From Thermoplasmata archaeon (GTDB taxonomy: Archaea; Thermoplasmatota; Thermoplasmata; Thermoplasmatales; Thermoplasmataceae), in the NCBI GenBank assembly GCA_021835265.1, contig JAKBQK010000308.1, positions 1 through 6,149 of the forward strand: a stretch of 6,149 nt of DNA, given 5' to 3'. Position numbers and translations under genes: made by a program. Shown piece by piece: positions 1 through 3,947 of this stretch. Every line of letters starts with the position of its first letter. Within the stretch, counting starts at the first letter, position 1. The notes beneath the pieces are model-generated. The model made no database searches. It was not told the DNA's origin and was given only the letters and a program-made list of their open reading frames with translations.

Positions 1-408
1 TGTTGGTGCTGTATCCATAACAACCACATCGAACCTGTTGTCCTTTGCGTATTCTCTTATGTATAGCAGTTCAGTTGCCTCATCAAAGCCAGGCATGGTT
101 GCAATCTCCTCCGCTGCAATACCATCCACTCCCTGAGATCTCATTAACGCTGTAAGATAAAGTTTCAGGTTATCCCAGTATTTCTTTATGGCTTCAGTTA
201 CACTTATCTCCTGAAGAAAAAGATTTTTTCCAACTTCCACCGGCTCACTTCCTATACTCTTTTTAAAAGCATCTCTCAAACTGTGTGCGGGATCTGTTGA
301 AATAACCAGAGTTTTTAATCCTCTCTTTGCCAGTTCGATACCTGTTGCTGCAGAAACACTTGTTTTACCAACGCCGCCTTTTCCAGTATATAATAATATT
401 CTAACCAT
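1..408 (-). CDS. arsA: ArsA/Get3-family ATPase, N-terminal 136 codons (partial)
   Basis: This is the start of a deviant-Walker-A ATPase of the ArsA/Get3 (TRC40) family; it leaves the window at the left edge. The frame reads MVRILLYTGKGGVGKTS, so the P-loop GKGGVGKT lies at residues 9-16. It continues with the switch I segment STDPAHSLRDAF (residues 37-48, Asp39) and reaches DTAPT, the switch II/Walker B segment, at residues 132-136, exactly at the edge. These motifs are diagnostic of the family. Members either energise arsenite export or chaperone tail-anchored membrane proteins; the cysteines or client-binding helices that would decide lie outside the window, so the symbol is a family label only. 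The ATG follows the stop codon of the prenyl synthase with one intervening base, so the two genes are very probably co-transcribed and perhaps translationally coupled. Family call is near certain; role is open. Confidence 0.93.
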   Translation of the reverse strand, partial: MVRILLYTGKGGVGKTSVSAATGIELAKRGLKTLVISTDPAHSLRDAFKKSIGSEPVEVGKNLFLQEISVTEAIKKYWDNLKLYLTALMRSQGVDGIAAEEIATMPGFDEATELLYIREYAKDNRFDVVVMDTAPT

Positions 409-409
409 T

Positions 410-1390
410 TTAAACCCTTATCCTGCTTATGACACTGTACGCAATTTCAAATAAAGTTTGAAGATTTGGACTGATCTTCGCTGTCTTTTCAGATTCAATT
501 GCCATGTCAATAAATTTCTTTGCCTTCTCTATTGAATAATCCACAGAACCTGAATCAATGAGGAACTGCTTTGCCTTCTGAACACTTTCAGGATCTGTTT
601 CCCTTCCCCTTAAAACGCTTTTCAAATGTCTTTTCCCAGCCTCATTTCCATTTTTCAATGCATAAATCATGGGGAGTGTGAGAGCACTGTGCTTCATATC
701 AGTGAACGGAGTCTTGCCAATGATCTCCTCCTTTCCCACAATATCCAGTATATCATCTGCTATCTGGAAAGCCATTCCAACATTAAATGCAAAATTGAAC
801 ATGTTATTCTGATCTTCCCCGGAGGATTGTGCAATCATAGCAGCAGTCTTAGCCCCTGCTCCAAAGAAGTACGCAGTCTTGTTGGTAATAATATTGAAAT
901 ATGTTTCTTCAGTTATTTCGAAATTGCCCAGATTCATAGATTCTTCTATCTGTCCCTCTGCAAGCTTCTGAGCAGCCTCTGCAACGACGTTTGAAACATC
1001 GATGCCGTATGTGGCCCCTATTCTGTATGCCACTGAAAACATATAGTCGCCAGTTACTATAGCATCTCCAAGACCATATTTTCTGTAAAGTGATGGCATG
1101 CCTCTCCTTTCTTCTGCCTCATCTATTATATCGTCATGTATCAGACTGGCGCTATGCATTATCTCATATGCAACTGCCAGGTCGATGGCATTTTCCAGGG
1201 GCTTTGTCGTGTTTAATTCATAAACAAGTAGTACAATCAGTGGTCTGAGTCTTTTTCCACCTGATGAGATGGTATAATTGGACATCTCATTCAATCTGGG
1301 ATTGTCAGTCTTTAGAACTTCTGCAAGTCTCTTATTAATAAGATCCAGTTTTCCACTCAGATCAACACTGATTTTGAGAACTTCTGACAT
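410..1390 (-). CDS. Trans-isoprenyl diphosphate synthase (polyprenyl synthetase family)
   Basis: This 326-residue protein is a complete head-to-tail trans-prenyltransferase that condenses allylic diphosphates with isopentenyl diphosphate, feeding archaeal lipids or quinone side chains. Visible motifs are GGKRLRP (44-50), the first aspartate-rich motif DDIID (86-90), RRG (95-97), GQ (146-147), KT (171-172), Gln209, and the second motif DDILD (212-216) followed by Asp231 and Lys233. Length and motif order fit the family. The residues four and five places before the first motif are Ser82 and Ala81. Archaeal geranylgeranyl diphosphate synthases such as the Sulfolobus enzyme carry an aromatic residue at -5, whereas small residues there are typical of hexa- to octaprenyl synthases. 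A product longer than C20 is therefore plausible, but this is inference, so I do not give the symbol idsA. The ATG at 1390 starts MSEVLK; no earlier in-frame start is apparent. It probably heads an operon with the downstream ATPase. Confidence 0.95.
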   Translation of the reverse strand: MSEVLKISVDLSGKLDLINKRLAEVLKTDNPRLNEMSNYTISSGGKRLRPLIVLLVYELNTTKPLENAIDLAVAYEIMHSASLIHDDIIDEAEERRGMPSLYRKYGLGDAIVTGDYMFSVAYRIGATYGIDVSNVVAEAAQKLAEGQIEESMNLGNFEITEETYFNIITNKTAYFFGAGAKTAAMIAQSSGEDQNNMFNFAFNVGMAFQIADDILDIVGKEEIIGKTPFTDMKHSALTLPMIYALKNGNEAGKRHLKSVLRGRETDPESVQKAKQFLIDSGSVDYSIEKAKKFIDMAIESEKTAKISPNLQTLFEIAYSVISRIRV

Positions 1391-1420
1391 TGAATCAACA
1401 ATACTGTATTACATGAGAGC

Positions 1421-1428
1421 AATTTAAC
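1421..1428 (-). promoter_or_regulatory. Possible TATA element of the prenyl synthase gene
   Basis: On the minus strand this reads GTTAAATT, in an AT-rich stretch between alba and the prenyl synthase gene. Its centre is about 34 bases before the ATG at 1390, which would give a leader of roughly 9 bases. It is the best-placed A/T box I can see, but the surrounding A-runs make it weak. Confidence 0.3.
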
Positions 1429-1472
1429 TTTTTTAAGAATTTTTTTGGGAAAATGTATATGTGGTTAATGGT

Positions 1473-1478
1473 AAAAAA
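1473..1478 (-). terminator. Possible T-run terminator after alba
   Basis: Six consecutive T residues on the minus strand follow the TGA stop of alba directly. Archaeal intrinsic termination commonly uses such T-tracts without a hairpin. The run is short, so read-through into the prenyl synthase gene is possible. Confidence 0.3.
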
Positions 1479-1754
1479 TCACTTCGCAATTGTTATTTCT
1501 ATGGAGGAAACATTTGATTCTCCTCTTTCTCCCTCAACTTTCTCTGTTGTTATATGGATGTCTGCGTATTTTGCATTTGGCATGAATTTGTTCTTGGTAA
1601 TTTCTGCTATATCCACGGCCTTGCTTATGGATTTTCCCCTAGCTTTTATTACTATTTTCTCCACATTGTTGGTGTTAAACTGAGTAACAACAGCTAGCAC
1701 ATAATTCATTGTCGGTTTTTTTCCTACGTAAATGATGTTATTTTCTTCTGACAT
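1479..1754 (-). CDS. alba: Alba, archaeal DNA/RNA-binding chromatin protein
   Basis: The 91-residue product matches Alba (Sac10b family) in length and in its two hallmark segments: VGKKPTMNYVLAVVTQF (residues 10-26) and IKARGKSISKAVDIAEI (36-52). Lys12 and Lys13 correspond to the DNA-contacting pair in Sulfolobus Alba, one of which is a known acetylation site there. Alba is a dimeric nucleoid protein that coats and bridges DNA and also binds RNA. The C-terminal part, with EKVEGERGESNVSSIEITIAK split across 71-91, fits the beta-hairpin and final strand. The gene has its own promoter region downstream of the lrp-like gene, and a GTGAT sequence about 8 bases before the ATG could serve as a ribosome binding site. 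No unusual features are seen. Confidence 0.97.
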   Translation of the reverse strand: MSEENNIIYVGKKPTMNYVLAVVTQFNTNNVEKIVIKARGKSISKAVDIAEITKNKFMPNAKYADIHITTEKVEGERGESNVSSIEITIAK

Positions 1755-1787
1755 TGCAAATCACTTGTGCTGTAAATCAAAAAAAGG

Positions 1788-1800
1788 TATTTAATTATAT
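1788..1800 (-). promoter_or_regulatory. TATA box of alba
   Basis: The minus strand reads ATATAATTAAATA here, centred about 40 bases before the alba ATG. With initiation some 25 bases downstream, the mRNA would have a leader of about 14 bases, long enough to hold the GTGAT motif near the start codon. This agrees with alba being transcribed separately from the upstream regulator gene. Confidence 0.55.
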
Positions 1801-1817
1801 CTCAATAATAACGCCTC

Positions 1818-1834
1818 TTTCTTAAAAGAAGAAA
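1818..1834. other. Inverted repeat between the lrp-like stop codon and the alba promoter
   Basis: TTTCTT (1818-1823) and AAGAAA (1829-1834) form perfect 6-base arms around a 5-base spacer. It abuts the stop codon of the Lrp-type gene and lies about 20 bases upstream of the alba TATA box. It may be part of the transcript end of the regulator gene or a binding site for a dimeric regulator such as its neighbour. A short A/T repeat like this can also arise by chance. Confidence 0.3.
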
Positions 1835-2257
1835 TCATTTCAGCCTTATCATGGTTTCTGTATTCTTTATACCCTTTATTTCTCTTATTCTGTCAATAAA
1901 TTCATTCAATTCAACAAGATTCCTGTATGAAACCATTATTGCCATATCAGACTTTCCTGCAACCTCATATACCCTGGCAGATATCTTCTTTAATTCCTGC
2001 AAAATTCCGGTTTTGCTTGAGGGATCGTATCTTGAAAGTATAATGGCCTCCTTCATTTCTGTTGTTTCTATGGTAAATCTGCTAATAACATTCCTTTCCT
2101 GAAGACTCTTTATTCTTCTTCTAACGGTACCTTCAGAAACATTAATTACTGTGGCAATAGCCTTATTTGTAAACCTGCTGTTTATTCTGAGTAATTCAAG
2201 AATCTTTTCATCCAGAAGATCTATGTTTTTATTCTTTTTATCTGTAGAGTGTTCCAT
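1835..2257 (-). CDS. Lrp/AsnC-family transcriptional regulator
   Basis: The 140-residue protein has the two-domain plan of the Lrp/AsnC (feast/famine) family. Residues 13-60 form the AsnC winged helix: LLDEKILELLRINSRF, then a recognition segment SEGTVRRRIKSLQE (41-54) and NVISRFTI. Residues about 70-140 form the ligand-binding RAM domain, including VYEVAGKSDMAIMVS with the conserved Gly101 and Asp104 and the terminal TETMI. Such proteins bind DNA as dimers to octamers, often respond to amino acids, and often control neighbouring genes. The start codon lies inside the 3' end of the upstream small gene, a 20-base overlap, with a purine-rich AAAGGGGCGG just before the ATG that can act as a ribosome binding site for an internal cistron. 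Its effector and targets cannot be read from the sequence. Confidence 0.93.
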   Translation of the reverse strand: MEHSTDKKNKNIDLLDEKILELLRINSRFTNKAIATVINVSEGTVRRRIKSLQERNVISRFTIETTEMKEAIILSRYDPSSKTGILQELKKISARVYEVAGKSDMAIMVSYRNLVELNEFIDRIREIKGIKNTETMIRLK

Positions 2258-2516
2258 CCGCCCCTTTTTCCTTTGCTGGATTTTTCTTGATTAATTCCTT
2301 CGGAACCTGATTCATTCTAATAATATTGGTTGCCTGAACCATGTATATTGGGAGTCCTGTATTCGGATCATTTCCACCCTTCATGATTGCAACAATCTCC
2401 ATCTTTATCTGAATTACAGAACCATCTTCCAGCTTTACCTTAACCCACTTTGGTTCTTCTTCTATTTCAAAATTAATTATCTCCCCATTATCTGGAAGAC
2501 CTCCCTGAAACACCAT
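2238..2516 (-). CDS. Conserved small protein of unknown function, operonic with the Lrp-type gene
   Basis: I do not recognise a named family. The ~92-residue product is soluble, with no signal peptide or membrane segment. It looks rich in beta-strands: WVKVKLEDGSVIQIKMEIVA, then a DPNTGLPIYMVQATNIIRM segment, then VPKEL and a Lys-rich tail. Similar short archaeal proteins with a VKLEDGS core and an IYxVQ segment seem familiar as uncharacterised ORFs, but I cannot name one. Two in-frame ATGs are possible, at 2522 and 2516. I chose 2516 because the TATA box is centred about 24.5 bases before it, the usual distance to a leaderless start, whereas 2522 would be only 18.5 bases away. The gene overlaps the regulator start by 20 bases, so the pair is probably one operon. 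Confidence 0.75.
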   Translation of the reverse strand: MVFQGGLPDNGEIINFEIEEEPKWVKVKLEDGSVIQIKMEIVAIMKGGNDPNTGLPIYMVQATNIIRMNQVPKELIKKNPAKEKGADGTLYR

Positions 2517-2536
2517 AGTCATGAATGTATTAAGAA

Positions 2537-2544
2537 TATATAAA
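2537..2544 (-). promoter_or_regulatory. TATA box of the small-gene/lrp operon
   Basis: The minus strand reads TTTATATA here, close to the archaeal consensus. Its centre is about 24.5 bases before the ATG at 2516, which would make the transcript leaderless from that codon. Confidence 0.6.
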
Positions 2545-2581
2545 TTAGATTGGCTTAATCATTCCTGCATATCATGAAAAT

Positions 2582-2590
2582 CTATTTTAT
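2582..2590 (+). promoter_or_regulatory. Possible TATA box of tRNA-Leu
   Basis: CTATTTTAT is centred about 28 bases before the first base of the mature tRNA, the right place for an archaeal tRNA promoter. The match to the consensus is partial. Confidence 0.4.
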
Positions 2591-2613
2591 CCATTAAGAC
2601 CTACGGAATTTAA

Positions 2614-2698
2614 GCGAGGGTTGCTGAGCTTGGCCAAAGGTGCTGGACTTAAGATTCAGTCGCGTAGGCGTTCGTGGGTTCAAATCCCATCCCTCGCA
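2614..2698 (+). tRNA. tRNA-Leu (anticodon UAA)
   Basis: An 85-base class II tRNA folds here. The acceptor stem pairs GCGAGGG (2614-2620) with CCCTCGC (2691-2697), with discriminator A2698 and no encoded CCA. The D-arm carries TTGG and CCAAAGG. The anticodon stem CTGGA/TTCAG encloses loop CTTAAGA with anticodon TAA at 2650-2652. A long variable arm contains CGC and GCG, and the T-arm is GTGGG-TTCAAAT-CCCAT. The long variable arm and the anticodon both fit leucine, decoding UUA and probably UUG. There is no intron. The gene is isolated and points away from the housekeeping block into the decayed region, so it could have served as an integration site, though I found no second copy of its 3' end in the window. 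Confidence 0.95.
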
Positions 2699-2743
2699 TT
2701 GTATTAAGATTTCAATGTGTCTGAAGGAGAATATGGCGTGAAG

Positions 2744-2803
2744 CGGCGTTTGTTTAAATATACATTTCATCCTTCGTAAGGAGAACTTTAAACATACAAA
2801 CCG
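2744..2803. repeat. Nested imperfect inverted repeat downstream of tRNA-Leu
   Basis: The outer arms are CGGCGTTTGTTTAAA (2744-2758) and TTTAAACATACAAACCG (2787-2803), complementary apart from a small bulge. Inside sits a second perfect hairpin, CCTT-CGT-AAGG (2771-2781). The whole 60 bases could fold as one structure in DNA or RNA. It might be the end of a mobile element, a small RNA, or a terminator. No coding frame crosses it. Confidence 0.35.
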
Positions 2804-2900
2804 TAAACCTATTTAGAGAGGTAGATGATGATATGTTATGTTTTTTAAGATCCATGATCACAAATTCAGTCATACCTTCACCATAAAGGCTTAATGGATA

Positions 2901-3113
2901 ATGATACACGAATGTATTATAGCAGTGGCTGGTGCACCATCAGCGTTCGCAATGAGAGTCTACTCCATGAGAACAGGGACGTAATCTATCAGGCTCATGG
3001 GAGATGTGCTGAGGAAGATAGATAAGATGAAAGAAAGAGAAAAAACATCAGTCGTGTTTGATGAATTATCCTTGCAACAGAAGGGCAATCCTCCAGAGTT
3101 TACAGTTCTTTGA
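2901..3113 (+). pseudogene. Stop-interrupted reading frame, unidentified
   Basis: One frame from an ATG at 2901 to TGA at 3113 is open for 70 codons except for a TAA at 2982-2984. Before the stop it reads MIHECIIAVAGAPSAFAMR and on to MRTGT; after it come MGDVLRKIDKMKERE, SVVFDELSLQQKG and finally NPPEFTVL. The composition resembles real protein more than random AT-rich DNA, but I do not recognise the family. A second frame (2894-3025, 43 codons, MDNDTRMYYSSGW...) overlaps it and may be the better one for the first half. No TATA box is placed correctly upstream. The likeliest reading is a fragment of a decayed accessory or transposase gene; chance is possible. Confidence 0.3.
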
Positions 3114-3130
3114 TTTTCAAGAAATGGCGA

Positions 3131-3138
3131 TTTAAATA
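3131..3138 (+). promoter_or_regulatory. TATA box upstream of the HEPN-like remnant
   Basis: TTTAAATA is centred 25.5 bases before an ATG at 3160, exactly as in front of the cysteine synthase gene. It supports 3160 as the original leaderless start of the damaged gene that follows. Confidence 0.45.
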
Positions 3139-3159
3139 TGTATTTTTTGTGGTATAGGA

Positions 3160-3336
3160 ATGCAACAAAATATTGTTAAAATGGTTTGAAGAACCAAACG
3201 ACAACAATGGAACTGTTTATCCTCTTATTTTTTTGATTAGACACACATTAGAACTGGGTCTCAAGGAAATAATAAGAGAATGCTTATTGCTTGGTAGTAA
3301 ATCAGAATCATTAGAAAAGGATGAAGTGAAAGAAGT
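3160..3336 (+). pseudogene. Frameshifted, 3'-truncated remnant of an HEPN-like hypothetical protein
   Basis: An ATG at 3160 opens MQQNIVKMV and then hits TGA. One base out of frame, the sequence continues as KWFEEPNDNNGTVYPLIF, then LIRHTLELGLKEIIRECLLL and GSKSESLEKDEVKEV. Removing a single A from the AAAA run at 3178-3181 joins the two parts, so a one-base insertion is the likely lesion. The pattern W-x-E-D/P...YP-x-x-F-L-x-RH-x-x-E-L-x-L-K recalls uncharacterised proteins with an HEPN-type helical bundle that often sit in accessory or defence regions; I cannot confirm the family. After about 3336 the frame runs through sequence that reads as an ABC ATPase on the other strand, so the last ten or so codons before the stop at 3370 are not native. 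At most 60 native codons remain, so it is surely non-functional. Confidence 0.45.
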
Positions 3337-3338
3337 AT

Positions 3339-3455
3339 GCTTTCCCCTAATCCATTCCTTCCTATTATAAGGTTTACACCTCTCTGTATTTTAAGTTCTA
3401 CGTTTTCTAAAGTTACTTTCTTTCTAAAATTCTTGTATAAGTTCCTGTATTCTAT
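3339..3455 (-). pseudogene. Remnant of an ABC-transporter ATPase N-terminus
   Basis: The minus strand encodes IEYRNLYKNFRKKVTLENV followed by ELKIQRGVNLIIGRNGLGES. This is the standard opening of an ABC ATPase: a first strand, a loop with LENV (normally LxxVs), and a Walker A motif GxNGxGK(S/T). The catalytic Walker A lysine is Glu here (codon at 3342-3344), and the codon where Met would be expected is ATA (3453-3455) with no usable start upstream and a TAG just before it. After GES the frame continues for about 23 codons without resembling an ATPase (no Q-loop), then stops. It is therefore a fossil of roughly 40 codons, not a gene. It overlaps the 3' end of the plus-strand HEPN-like frame, which marks a recombination junction near 3336-3340. 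Confidence 0.6.
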
Positions 3456-3666
3456 CTATATGCTGTTAGAATTAGATTACATCGTTTAGGCCCTCTTTCT
3501 CTTCCTTTTTTCACTTTCTCAACTATGCTTATTATATTATTTTTACACTTTAAAGATAGCACAAATTATAATTTTCTATAAAATATTAATTCTTCGTTTT
3601 CCCTCTAGATATATGGGGAAATAGAATTGAATTTTAATACCTGTTTAAGCTCTTTCTTAGTCATTT
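3456..3666. other. AT-rich intergenic stretch without an intact gene
   Basis: No convincing gene is visible. The minus strand has an open frame of 37 codons (3565-3452) ending next to the ABC remnant, with segments IISIVEKVKKGRERGPK and NLILTAYR. This vaguely resembles the first helices of small archaeal winged-helix regulators, a gene type that often precedes ABC ATPases. There is no start codon and the match is by eye, so I do not call a gene. The rest is very AT-rich with scattered pyrimidine runs on the plus strand (3492-3520). Confidence 0.4.
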
Positions 3667-3935
3667 GTGAGCGGGAAGACTCCTTTCACAAGATAGGGGA
3701 TGAAAGTGAGCGGAAGCTTATTGTCTTTTTAAGGATAATATAATGTCCACTGCCAGATAGAAATGAAACAGGTCGGTTCGCATACTGCTTCATGCTTGCC
3801 CGCATCAGTAAAGTCAGATGGCCTAGCATGAAGGACATAGTACCTTTGGACCGAAGGGAATTCAAGTCCATGGGGGATTCCGCCAGCAACCTTTAAAGTG
3901 GGAAACTCCCTGCTAAAACTGGGAGAGGAGATCAC
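3667..3935 (+). mobile_element. Possible IS200/IS605-type (TnpB) element remnant with structured 3' end
   Basis: This stretch has a higher GC content than its flanks and is dense in hairpins. At the left, CTTTCA (3683-3688) pairs with TGAAAG (3701-3706), flanked by a direct repeat GTGAGCGG(G)AAG at 3667-3678 and 3706-3716. In the middle, a plus-strand frame (3745-3831) reads VHCQIEMKQVGSHTA, then SCLPASVKSDGLA, and stops; such a Cys/Ser-rich tail is compatible with the C-terminus of a TnpB protein but is not diagnostic. After the stop come CCTT/AAGG (3843-3857), GGAAT/ATTCC (3857-3881) and CTCCC/GGGAG (3906-3925). Serial hairpins just after a tnpB stop are what the guide-RNA-producing right ends of IS605 elements look like. 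No tnpA or tnpB body is present, so it would be a solo end, an internally deleted copy or a MITE. It stops within about 15 bases of the cysteine synthase stop codon. Confidence 0.38.
3843..3925 (+). ncRNA. Possible omega-RNA-like structured segment
   Basis: Three perfect hairpins lie in series: CCTT-N7-AAGG, GGAAT-N15-ATTCC and CTCCC-N10-GGGAG. If the IS605 reading is right, this would match the scaffold of the TnpB guide RNA encoded at the right end, with the guide taken from DNA beyond the element, here the end of the cysteine synthase gene. There is no intact TnpB in the window to use it. The hairpins are seen directly; the RNA assignment is inference. Confidence 0.28.
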
Positions 3936-3947
3936 ATTTTCACTTCC

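Noticed and set aside
626..994. 122-codon plus-strand open frame
   Set aside because: It lies wholly antisense to the well-supported prenyl synthase and has no promoter or family resemblance.
1453..1683. 76-codon plus-strand open frame with hydrophobic look
   Set aside because: Antisense to alba; the hydrophobicity comes from reading the complement of Lys/Asn/Glu-rich codons.
1851..2102. 83-codon plus-strand open frame
   Set aside because: Antisense to the Lrp/AsnC gene, no independent support.
2614..2698. Active integrative element bounded by a duplicated tRNA 3' end
   Set aside because: No second copy of the tRNA 3' end and no integrase gene could be found in the window; the hot-spot idea is kept only as a finding.
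3339..3370. C-terminus of the HEPN-like frame (residues after KDEVKEV up to the TAA at 3370)
   Set aside because: The same bases encode the Walker A region of the ABC remnant on the other strand, so these residues are read-through over a junction.
3131..3370. Toxin-antitoxin locus built on an HEPN protein
   Set aside because: No partner gene, no RxxxxH catalytic motif visible, and the frame is both shifted and truncated.
3667..3716. CRISPR repeat, because the segment ends in GATGAAAG and has a repeated 11-mer
   Set aside because: Only two copies 39 bases apart with the repeat unit too short, no array, no cas genes in the window.
3686..3935. Two overlapping minus-strand open frames of 67 and 68 codons
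   Set aside because: They are antisense to the hairpin-rich segment, overlap each other, and show no recognisable protein features.
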